Below, piece after piece: positions 12,701-22,384 of a stretch of DNA of 64,000 bases. A model generated the notes under the pieces. It was not told the DNA's origin and did not search any database. It saw nothing but the letters and a program-made list of their open reading frames with translations. The position numbers and the translations under genes were made by a program. Source of the DNA: Argopecten irradians (taxonomy: Eukaryota; Mollusca; Bivalvia; Pectinida; Pectinidae). The stretch is from the NCBI RefSeq assembly GCF_041381155.1, contig NC_091144.1, positions 17,059,544 through 17,123,543 on the forward strand. Direction: 5' to 3'. Position 1 is the first letter of the stretch, and the number at the start of each line of letters is the position of its first letter.

Positions 12701-13455
12701 AACTCTGTAATATGCAAACACAAAATAGTCAAATACGGCTCTTTCAATCCTTTGGTTTTGTAAATTTGGAAATTTTAATATATTAATTTAAAAGTAAAAT
12801 ATAAATTAATCTATTTACAGGAAATGAACTGGTTTGGCACGGACATTTAGATATAATCATCAACCAGGATATAGGTGTTAGTATTGTTGAACGGGAGGAT
12901 ACTAACGAACAGAGCCATGAAGAGAAAAATCCTGTGGAAGTGTCAACTAGTCTGGAGAGAAATCAACAAATCATCGCTCAGTGTGTAGTTTTTTCATTTC
13001 TCCAGAGGCAGAATCGCCCACTCAGTAATCATTTCCTGTTTCCATATATTGGAGTAAAAGGAAGCAATTTGATAATTTACATCTATGATTCTGAACATGA
13101 TGTACTTCTTCAAAGCTCGACCATTCCTGTACTTGTGTCCAACGGCCGTAATTCTCGTCCAAAAGTCAATTTAACAGCAATATTAGTATCATGGTTGGCT
13201 GTTAACTGTCAGCATTTGTCAGATGGTTTACCAGAAACTCTAAAATCTAAAGACAAGGTTGCCGAGTTTTTGCTCCAAGTCAAAGACCGAATTGACATTT
13301 ATGAAGAGCTATTAAAATCAGGAGATGTTGGAGGATCCATACATTTAGGCCTATTTTCTAAGTCGGAGGAGTCATATGAAGTCTGTCCTTGTGGTCTGGA
13401 CGAGGCAAGACGAAAGCTTTATGAGGTTGTGTGGAGAAGAACGGAAGAGGGGTGA
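9704..13455 (+). CDS. Unrecognised 420-residue protein, possible PD-(D/E)XK-like fold
   Basis: Exons 9704-10133, 10372-10569 and 12821-13455 have compatible GT-AG junctions (DF-ETQAALL; TSIG-NELVW) and give 420 residues with no stops. I do not recognise a named gene. The N-terminus has a basic stretch PTKKRRLGDND that could be a nuclear signal. Residues near 210-230 read WHGHLDIIINQDIGVSIVER, and about 25 residues later comes NQQIIAQCVVFSFLQRQ. Asp, then Glu, then a Gln-rich amphipathic helix is the order seen in PD-(D/E)XK nucleases, but the lysine is not clear. There are CPCSHDC and CPCG cysteine clusters. ATGs at 9700, 9719 and 9761 make the exact start uncertain. Intron 2 holds two MITEs. 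Exon structure confident, function unknown. Confidence 0.75.
12186..12553. mobile_element. MITE, family 2, full-length copy
   Basis: Inverted ends TTAAAGATGCTCCACCGCCG / CGGTGGAGCATCTTTAA, each about 22 bp, bound a 368 bp AT-rich element with no coding content, in intron 2 of the 420-residue gene. Half-copies matching its right half lie at 40894-41065 and 53737-53912. Confidence 0.75.
12575..12738. mobile_element. TA-flanked MITE, family 1, copy 2 (diverged)
   Basis: It starts TTCCGTCTTTGCATATCACA after TA and ends with CTCTGTAATATGCAAA then a decayed terminus. The internal motifs GGTTAGGTATCC and AATACCTACTTGCA match copy 1. It lies 21 bases after the family 2 MITE, in the same intron. Confidence 0.7.
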
Positions 13456-13824
13456 CGAGATATGCAAAAGTTTTTATATGACAAGAAAAAAAATTCATGC
13501 AGTACCAGTGCTTTTTGAAATGTTGTTTTATTATTAAATGTTTGCCAGGCCCAACGTGTTTATGTGAATATGAATACAGTGAATCAACAAGCGTATTATC
13601 TTTATTGGAGAAGGGAAGTTTAAGAGGAAGTGGAATCATACTAAAATTTGACTTCTGTATAATGGGCTGATTATATCAAAAAGAATCAATCATATAAACA
13701 CCATGTAAAATAATCACTGTATATTAGATATGCTGTTTTGTAATTCTTCTGTTAGGTGTACAGTGTACATTTTTTTTATTATTTTTTTTTGATATTTTCA
13801 CTGCTATTTCGTACAAAATTCTAC

Positions 13825-13830
13825 AATAAA
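13825..13830 (+). terminator. Poly(A) signal, 420-residue gene
   Basis: AATAAA lies about 370 bases after the stop codon, in an otherwise gene-free 3' flank. Confidence 0.5.
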
Positions 13831-13937
13831 AATGCAATGAAGAGCAACAATCATCAACAGATTACTGCCCACAAAGGAAATGGTTTTTAACTAAAACATT
13901 GTTTTATTTCTAAGGATTGATAGAATATATCTCATAT

Positions 13938-14075
13938 GGGTTTGTCAAGTGGACTGGGAAATATCTCAACCCGAGTGAAAGATTTTGGCCGGTCAACTCG
14001 ATGTTTGCCAAGGGTTAACAGCCAAAATCTTTCCTGAGGGTTGAGATACCCATGTCCACCTGACAGAGTCATGTT
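13938..14075. repeat. Fold-back element
   Basis: AAGTGGACTGGGAAATATCT, CAACCCGAGTGAAAGATTTTGG and their mirror images (CCAAAATCTTTCCTGAGGGTTG, AGATACCCATGTCCACCT) form arms of about 50 bp around a short loop. No coding content. Confidence 0.65.
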
Positions 14076-14308
14076 TGATTCTTTTCTCCCATACTTTAAC
14101 AAAACATTATGAAAGAACAGTTACAGAAAAACATTTCCAAAGAGCCAACATCATAGGAACATCGCAATGCGTCAAAATTATATGTAATAATGACGTCACA
14201 TCATTGTCTAGCATGTGGTAGCTGTCTTTTCCTGCCTTGTTAAAAGACAGAGTTGTCTTTTCCCTAGCAACCTTGGGATAAACTTGTCAAGTATGGGAAG
14301 AGAGCTTT

Positions 14309-14445
14309 TCTATTTCTGTTATTTCATTCTCATAACTTTCAGACAGACTCTTGTAAAGAATACAGAGAATTTACTGATGTGTGAGTTAAACAATAACAAA
14401 CTAATTGAAACCAATTGTGTCAAAATCTATTGAGCTCACATCTTA
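14309..14445 (+). repeat. Left flanking direct repeat of the 145 bp array
   Basis: About 137 bases beginning TCTATTTCTGTTATTTCATT and ending near GCTCACATCTTA recur almost unchanged at 16942-17079, immediately to the right of the array. Only a handful of differences are seen. Confidence 0.85.
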
Positions 14446-16941
14446 GCCTGTAGGTTGCTGGGATGAAGGGCTACCAAGTTTGTTCAAATAAATGACCTTG
14501 ACCTTCATTCAAGGTCACAGGGGTCAAAAAGGCTAAAATCTTTAAACAACTTCTTCTCAAGAACCAGAAGGCCCAGGGTACTGATATTTGCCCTGTAGGA
14601 TGCTGGGATGAAGGGCTACCAAGTTTGTTCAAATAAATGACCTTGACCTTCATTCAAGGTCACAGGGGTCAAATAGGCTAAAATCCTTTAAACAACTTCT
14701 TGTGAATAATTAAGAGGCCTAGAGACCTGATATTAGGCCTGTGGCATGCTGGGATGAAGGGCTACCAAGTTTGTTCAAATAAATGACCTTGACCTTCATT
14801 CAAGGTCACGAGGGTCAAAAAGGCTAAAATCTTTTAAACAACTTCTTCTCAAGAACCAGAAGGCCCAGGGTACTGATATTTGGCCTGTAGGATGCTGGGA
14901 TGAAGGGCTGCCAAGTTTGTTCAAATAAATGACCTTGACCTTCATTCAAGGTCACAGGGGTCAAAAAGGCTAAAATCTTTAAACAACTTCTTCTCAAGAA
15001 CCAGAAGGCCCAGGGTACTGATATTTGGCCTGTAGGATGCTGGGATGAAGGGCTACCAAGTTTGTTCAAATAAATGACCTTGACCTTCATTCAAGGTCAC
15101 AGGGGTCAAATAGGCTAAAATCCTTTAAACAACTTCTTGTGAATAACTAAGAGGCCTAGAGACCTGATATTAGGCCTGTGGCATGCTGGGATGAAGGGCT
15201 ACCAAGTTTGTTCAAATAAATGACCTTGACCTTCATTCAAGGTCACGAGGGTCAAAAAGGCTAAAATCTTTAAACAACTTCTTCTCAAGAACCAGAAGGC
15301 CAGGGTACTGATATTTGGCCTGTAGGATGCTGGGATGAAGGGCTACCAAGTTTGTTCAAATAAATGACCTTGACCTTCATTCAAGGTCACAGGGGTCAAA
15401 ATAGGCTAAAATCCTTTAAACAACTTCTTGTGAATAACTAAGAGGCCTAGAGTACCTGATATTAGGCCTGTGGCATGCTGGGATGAAGGGCTACCAAGTT
15501 TGTTCAAATAAATGACCTTGACCTTCATTCAAGGTCACGAGGGTCAAAAAGGCTAAAATCTTTAAACAACTTCTTCTTAAGAACCAGAAGGCCCAGGGTA
15601 CTGATATTTGGCCTGTAGGATGCTGGGATGAAGAGCTACCAAGTTTGTTCAAATAAATGACCTTGACCTTCATTCAAGGTCACAGGGGTCAAATAGGCTA
15701 AAATCCTTTAAACAACTTCTTGTGAATAACTAAGAGGCCTAGAGACCTGATATTAGGCCTGTGGCATGCTGGGATGAAGGGCTACCAAGTTTGTTCAAAT
15801 AAATGACCTTGACCTTCATTCAAGGTCACGAGGGTCAAAAAGGCTAAAATCTTTAAACGACTTCTTCTCAAGAACCAGAAGGCCCAGGCTACTGATATTG
15901 GGCCTGTGACATGCTTGGATGAAGGGCTACCAAGTTTGTTCAAATGAATGACCTTAACCTTCATTCAAGGTCACGGGTGTCAAAAAGGCTAAAATATTTA
16001 AATGACTTCTTCTCAAGAACCAGAAGGCCCAGGGTACTGATATTTGGCCTGTAGGATGCTGGGATGAAGGGCTACCAAGTTTGTTCAAATAAATGACCTT
16101 GACCTTCATTCAAGGTCACAGGGGTCAAATAGGCTAAAATCTTTAAATGACTTCTTCTCAAGAACTAGAAGGCCAAGGGTACTGATATTGGGCATGTAGC
16201 ATGCTTGGATGAAGGGCTATCAAGTTTATTCAAATGAATGACCTTGATCTTCATTTAAGGTCACAGGGGTCAAATAGGCTAAAATCATTTAAACAAATTC
16301 TTGTGAATAACGAAGAGGCCTAGAGACCTGATATTAGGCCTGTGGCATGCTGGGATAAAGGGCTACCAAGTTTGTTCAAATGAATGACCTTGATCTTCAT
16401 TCAAGGTCACAGGGGTCAAATAGGCTAAAATCTTTAAATGACTTCTTCTTAAGAACCAGAAGGCCCAGGGTACTGATATTGGGCATGTAGCATGCTGGGA
16501 TGAAGGGCTACCAAGTTTGTTCAAATAAATGACCTTGACCTTCATTCAAGGTCACAGGGGTCAAATAGGCTAAAATCTTTAAATGACTTCTTCTCAAGAA
16601 CCAGAAGGCCAAGGGTACTGATATTGGGCATGTAGCATGCTTGGATGAAGGGCTATCAAGTTTATTCAAATGAATGACCTTGATCTTCATTTAAGGTCAC
16701 GGGCGGCAAATAGACTAAAATCTTTAAATGACGTCTTCTCAAGAACCAGAAGGCCCAGGGTACTGATATTGAGCATGTGGCATGCTGGTAGCATGCTGGG
16801 ATGAAGGGCTACCAAGTTTGTTCAAATGAATTACCTTGACCTTCAATCAAGGTCACAGAGGTCAAATAGGCTAAAATCTTTAAACGACTATGTTGTATTG
16901 TACTAATAGTCAGATGACCGTTAAGGCCCATGGGCCTCTTG
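14446..16941 (+). repeat. Tandem array, about 145 bp unit x 17
   Basis: The landmark GGGATGAAGGGCTACCAAG recurs 17 times at spacings of 144-147 bases between about 14460 and 16800 (one wider step of about 156 near the end). Two unit types alternate over much of the left half: one with CTTCTCAAGAACCAGAAGGC, the other with CTTGTGAATAACTAAGAGGC. The right end is a unique tail, GACCGTTAAGGCCCATGGGC then CTCTTGT. The arrangement resembles bivalve 'pearl'/Helitron-like elements with tandem cores. The short open frames here are periodic by-products, not genes. Confidence 0.9.
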
Positions 16942-17079
16942 TCTATTTCTGTTATTTCATTCTCATAACTTTCAGACAGAGTCTTGTAAAGAATACAGAG
17001 AATTTACTGATGTGTGAGTTAAACAATAACAAACTAATTGAAACAAATTGTGTCAAAATCTATTGAGCTAACATCTTAT
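16942..17079 (+). repeat. Right flanking direct repeat of the 145 bp array
   Basis: Second copy of the sequence at 14309-14445. It follows directly on the terminal CTCTTGT of the array. Confidence 0.85.
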
Positions 17080-20000
17080 CTTGTCCTGATATAAAACTTT
17101 GTCATATCTTAAACTAAACTGCTTTATATTTGTTAAAAAGGTCTTGGCAACAAACTTGCTTTCTAATTGCCTTTTGTCCGTCGTCATCGTCGTCCGTCGT
17201 GCGTCATGCGTCGTCTGTCGTATGTCCGTAAACAATTTACATTTTCGACTTCTTCTCCAAAACTGCTGAAGCAATTTCAATGAAATTTTGCACAAACCTT
17301 CTAAGGTATAAGGCCAATCAAATTTGTGAATTATATGGTCCCCACCCCCCAGGGAGCTATGGGAGGGGCCAAAAGGGGTAAAATTGACTAAAATTTCAAA
17401 AATCTTCTTCTCCACTCACAGATGTAATGGAATTAAATACTCTTCATAGATAGAAAGGTCCTAAGGTCCTTTACAAAAATTGTGAATTATCTGACCCTTG
17501 GGTCTCAGGTTTCCCCCTGGGGAGGGGGTTAAGTTTACTATAGTTTATATAGGGAAAACACATTTTTGAGTATTATTTGATCATTTGTAATAGGAAATGA
17601 GTCAAATATTGTCAGAATTATCAGTATGAGATGGCCATTGAATCCTTTTAACCAATTTTCCATGACTGACCCCCAGGGGCCTTAGGGGCGGGGTCAAAAG
17701 GGGTCAAATAGGCTTCAACAAGAGGCCCAAGGGCCTTAACGGTCATCTGACTATCTTGGCAATAGCTGTATAGGAAAATAATTAGATATGGTGTCATGGT
17801 AGCCATCTTCAATCTGGGATCAACAAGAGATATAACAATACTTTGACAAGATTATATCAGCCACATTTCATGTTTCAAGTTTCAGTTAAATTGCACTGGT
17901 AGAACTTGAGAAGAAGTTCAAAATGTGTTTTCAAGATGGCATCTGTAGCAGCCATCTTGTATCATCTGTGGCAGCCATCTTGGATTTTGGATCGACATAA
18001 AATATAACAACACTTGGTCGGGACCATGTCAGGATCATTTCATGCAGGTTTCAGCTTAATCACACTGGTAGAACTTGAGAAGAAGTTCAAAATTCTGGAT
18101 TCTGGTTCAAGATTTTGGAATATTTGACTCTCATGACCTTGAAAGTAGGTCAAGGTCATTCATTTCCACAACTTTGATAGCCCTTTATCTCAGCATGCTA
18201 CTGACTAAATATGAATACCCTGGACCTTTCAGCTAATTAAAAGGTGTAGTTGAAAGGTTTAAGCTTAATTGACCCCTGTGACCTAGAAAGAAGGTCAAGG
18301 TAATTCATTTTTATAACTATGGTAAACCTTCATCCCAGCGTGCCACCAGCAAAATATGAGTATCCTGGACTTTTGGGTTAGTTAACAAAAATTGTTCAAA
18401 GAATTTAGCCTATTTGACCCCTGTGACCATGAAAGAACGTCAAGGTCATTAATTTTCACACCTTTGGTAGCCCTTCATCCCAGCATGCTACAGGCCAAAT
18501 ATGAGTACCCTGGACCTTTTGGTTAGTTAGAAGAAGTCGTTCAAAAATTTTAGCCTATTTGACCCCTGTGACCATGAAAGAACGTAAAGGTCATTAATTT
18601 TCACACCTTTGGTAGCCCTTCATCCCAGCATGCTGCAGGCCAAATATGAGTACCCTGGACCTTTGGTTAGTTAGAAGAAGTTGTTCAAAGATTTTAGCCT
18701 ATTTGACCCCTGTGACCTTCAAAGTAAGTTAAGGTCATTAATTTTTACAACTTTAGTAGCCCTTCATCCCAGCATGCTACAGGCCAAATATGAGTACCCT
18801 GGACCTTTTGGTTAGTTAGAAGAAGTCGTTCAAAGATTTTAGCCTATTTGACCCCCGGTGACCTTGACAGTAGGTCAAGGTAATTAAATTTCACAACTTT
18901 TGTAGCCCTTCATCCCAGCATGCTACAGGCCAAATATGAGTACCCTGGACCTTTTGTTTAGTTAGAAGAAGTCGTTCAAAGATTTTAGCCTATTTGACCC
19001 CTGTGACCTTGAAAGTAGGTCAAGGTCATTTATTTTCACAACTTTGATAGCCCTTCATCCCAGTATGCTACAGGCCAAATATGAGTACTTAGGGCCTTAT
19101 GGTTATTGAGAAGAAGTTGTTTGAATGAAAAGTTTATGCACGGCGCAAGGCGGGCGACGGACGGTGCATGATGACTATAGGTCATCCTGACCCTTTGGGT
19201 CAGATGACCTAAAAATCTTCTTCTGAAATACTGGAAATGGTAGAATCATGTACTCTTCATAGATGGAAAGGTCTTGAGGTCCTTTACAAAAATTGTGAAT
19301 TATATGACCCTGGGGTGTCAAGTTTCCCCCTGGGGAGGGGGTCAAGTTTACTATAGTTTATATAGGAAAACACATTTATGAGCATTTTTTGCTCAATTTT
19401 CATAGGAAATGAGTCAAACTTGTTTAGAATTATTAGCCTGAGATAACATTTTAATATCATATCTATATTGGTCCTGGTCAACCCCCTCTGGGCAGAGGGG
19501 CGGGGCCAAAAGGGGCAAATAAGCTAAAACTTTAAAAATCTTCTTCTTAAATACTGGAAATGGTAGAATCAAATACTCTTCATAGATGGACAGGTCTTAA
19601 GGTTTTTTATGAAAGTTGTGAATTATATGACCCTGGGGTGTCACGTTTCCCCCTGGGGAGGGGGTCAAGTTCACTGTAGTTTATATAGGGAAAACACATT
19701 TTTGAGCATTATGTGATGGCCATTGAATCTTATTACCAAATTTTCCATGACTGATCCCCAGGGGCCTTAGGGGCGGGGCCAAAACAGGTCAAATAGGCTA
19801 AAACTTCAAAAATCTTCTGAAATTCTGGAACTGGTAGAATCAAATACTCTGCATAGATGGAAAGGTCTTAAAGTCCTTTACAAAAATTGTGAATAATATG
19901 GCCCTGGGGTCTCATGTTTCCCTCTGGGGAGGGGGTCAAGTTTATATAGGAAAACACATTTATGAACATTATTTGCCTATTTTTCATAGGAAATTAGTGA

Positions 20001-20636
20001 AACTGGGTTAGAATTATTAGTCTGAAATAGCATTTTAACATCATATCCATATTAGTCATGGCCGACCCCCAGGGACCAGAAGGGCGGAGCCAAAAGGGGT
20101 CAAAATGGTAATTTCAAAAATCTTTTTGAATTCACAGATTTGATAGAACCAGATACTCTTGATAGATTGGAAGGTCTTAAGGCCCTTTACAAAAATTTGT
20201 GAATTTCATGGCCCTGGGATCTCAGATTTTCCCCTGGGGAGGGGGTCAAATTTACTATAGTTTATATAGGAAAACACATTTAGGAACTTTATTTGCTTAG
20301 TTTTCATAGGAAATTAGTCAGTCTGGGTTAGAATTATTAGCCTGAGATAGCATTTTAACATCATATCCATATTGGTTCTGTCCAACCCCCAGGGGCCAGA
20401 GGGGTGGGGCCAAAAGGAGTCAAAATGGATAACATTTCAAAAATCTTTCTTCTGAATTCACAGATTTGATGGAACCAAATAATCTTCATAGATTAAAAAG
20501 TCATATTCATAAAATCACTGACTGACTTCAAGGGCCTGATGGGCAAATATACAGTGTTTATATGCATGTCTTTGTTTCATTCTGTATCTGAACACAGGTG
20601 ACCGTTAAGGTTCATGGGCCTCTTGTTATCTCTTAA
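17080..20636 (+). mobile_element. Tandem-core element with about 300 bp units, interrupted
   Basis: The left part has a GTCGTC/GTCCGTCGT tract (17173-17232) followed by GTAAACAATTTACATTTTCG; the right end is GACCGTTAAGGTTCATGGGC then CTCTTGT, the same terminus type as the neighbouring array. Between lie about five copies of a 270-340 bp unit starting AAAATCTTCTTCT (17398, 19211, 19535, 19807, 20118), each with CCCCCTGGGGAGGGGGTCAA and GGGGCGGGGCCAAAAGGGG. The first is split by the element at 17718-19210. The left boundary is uncertain. No coding. Confidence 0.7.
17718..19210 (-). mobile_element. Nested tandem-core element, minus orientation
   Basis: It begins ACAAGAGGCCCAAGGGCCTT, the reverse complement of the terminus ending the 145 bp array, and ends in a hairpin (AGGTCATCCTGACCC / GGGTCAGATGACCT). 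Inside are about seven units of about 147 bp carrying AGCCCTTCATCCCAGCATGC, the reverse complement of the 145 bp array unit. It interrupts a 300 bp unit between AAATAGGCTT and AAAAATCTTC. Both ends are palindromic and CTAA follows the right hairpin, hinting at Helitron-like mobility, but no replicase is present. Confidence 0.75.
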
Positions 20637-21856
20637 ACAGGTTTTGGCATCTCTTTGATTTTCATTTCTAACAACAAACTTTCTTTATATCTGTTACACA
20701 GGTTTATACATCTTATCGATTTTTTAATGAAGCAGTTTTACAAAAAGATTTAGCATACATGAATTCTGTGACCTTTAATGAGTATCACGGTCATTTTTTC
20801 GGTCAGACCTTTCATCCCGGCATGATACAAATTATCCACTGTCAGGCCCATGTTAGATGCAGGGTACCAGAATCGGCCGAGGCTTGCCAAATGTCTTACA
20901 CCTGTGACCTTAGTAAAGGTCAAGTTCATAATTTGCTCAATGCAGCCTCCAACAGTACTATGACTATCGTGTTTGTAGGTCTAAAATTAATTCAATTTTA
21001 TTGATAAGAAGCTGTGTGATAATTACCAGTATCTGAATTCCTTAAACATCGGTCATTTAAACATGTTAGTGCCCCTTTAAAACAACATTATATATATATA
21101 TATAGTCACAGTATACAGTTGTGGCTAACAAGTACGGAAATACAAGGAACTCTTAGTTGATAGTTTCTGAAATATTCATGCCACAGGCACAATATCAAGT
21201 CTCTAGGCCTTTAAGTTATTGACAAGATATTGTTTAAAAATTTTAGCCTTTCATTCGTTCATTCATTTGAACAAACTTGGTAGCCCTTCATTCCAGCAAT
21301 CTGTAGGAATTTTAGTTATGTACAAGAATTTGGATTTTAGTTTTAGCCTTTTTGACCCCTATGACCTTTTCATTCATTTAAACAAACTTAGTAGCCCATC
21401 ATCCCAGCATGCTGTAGGCCCAATATCAAGTCTCTAGGAATCTTAGTTATTTACAAGAAGATGCATTTAGTTTTAGCCATTTTGACCTCTATGACCTTAA
21501 GTGAAGACCATTCATTTGAACAAATTTGGTCGCCCATCATCCCAACACTGCTGACTCAATATCAAGCCTGTAAGCCTCTTATTTAATAAGTCTTTTAAAG
21601 GTCTTTTGAACAGACTTGGTTCATCACAACATGTCACAGGCTTAATGTTAAGTCTCTATGCTTCTTTGTTATTCGCAAGGAGTCGTTTAAATATTTTAGC
21701 CTTTTTAACCCCTGTGACATTGAATGCTATACAGTCCTTCATCCCAATACGATACAGGGCCAATATCAGTATCCTGTGCCTTTTGGTTATTATTGGGAAG
21801 AAGTCGCTTGAAAAAATTACAGACGGCGCACAACGACAGACGGAGCATAATGAGTT

Positions 21857-22062
21857 TGTTTAGTTTAATTTTATTAGTTTAACGTCCTAGTAACAGCCAG
21901 GGTCATGTAGGGAAGTGACAGGTTTGTTGGTGGAAGAAAAACCACAGACTAGCGGTCAGTAACTGGCAACTGCCCCACATGGTATTCAAAAGCGCACCCC
22001 AGAGGTGGAGAGCTTGTGGTAATATGTCGGGGACATTTAAACCACTCGGCCAATGCGGCCCC
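21857..22062 (-). mobile_element. tRNA-derived SINE, minus strand
   Basis: On the minus strand it begins GGGGCCGCATTGGCCGAGTG GTT, a leucine/serine-type tRNA head with box A, continues through a degenerate box B and GTGGGGCAGTTGCCAG, and ends in a tail with GGACGTTAAACTAATAAAAT. A second, 5'-truncated copy is at 53345-53501. Confidence 0.75.
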
Positions 22063-22095
22063 AAATGTATGATGACTACATGTCAAGGGTCAGAT

Positions 22096-22198
22096 TAGTC
22101 CGCTAAACCTGCCTATATTATTAGGTGTTTTTTTCTTAATGTGTATTAGACAAATCTTTTTTCAAAGCCTAATAATATAGACAGGTTTAGCAGACTAA
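22096..22198. mobile_element. Palindromic MITE, family 3, copy 1
   Basis: Inverted ends TAGTCCGCTAAACCTGCCTA and TAGACAGGTTTAGCAGACTA with TATTATTAGG inside give about 30 bp arms on a 103 bp element. GGTCAGAT flanks both sides, an 8 bp target duplication of hAT type. A second copy is at 39916-40047. Confidence 0.8.
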
Positions 22199-22253
22199 GG
22201 TCAGATGATCTAAAAACCAGGTGAGCGATACAGGCCTTCTGGGCCTCTTGTTG

Positions 22254-22379
22254 ATCACTGATAAAATATGGGCCTATTCAAAATGCGTTATATAAACAAT
22301 ACCTCACAGAGGGATCTTAGCGCCCACCAAAGAATGATCTATGTCTGACATTGGAAAGAGGGATCTTTTCTCTGCCTTT
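22254..22379. repeat. Dispersed repeat, left part, split by the 22.4-27.2 kb element
   Basis: CGCCCACCAAAGAATGATCT and TTTTCTCTGCC match CTCCACCAAAGAACGATCTT and TTTCTCTGC at 27890-27950. The right continuation of this copy is at 27231. Confidence 0.55.
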
Positions 22380-22384
22380 TAATC

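Larger units (their letters stand above)
20637..22253. mobile_element. Decayed tandem-core element with nested insertions
   Basis: Four or five degenerate units with AGCCCATCATCCCAGCATGC-like cores lie at 21240-21760, followed by GACGGCGCACAACGACAGAC and, at the far right, GGGCCTCTTGTT. The 3' part is split by a SINE (21857-22062) and a MITE (22096-22198): the pieces GGGTCAGAT and GGTCAGATGATCT on either side of the MITE rebuild the normal element end. No coding content. Confidence 0.6.

Noticed and set aside
14471-16690. Seven or more near-identical 60-residue minus-strand frames
   Set aside because: They recur every about 145 bases with the tandem array and have no family features.
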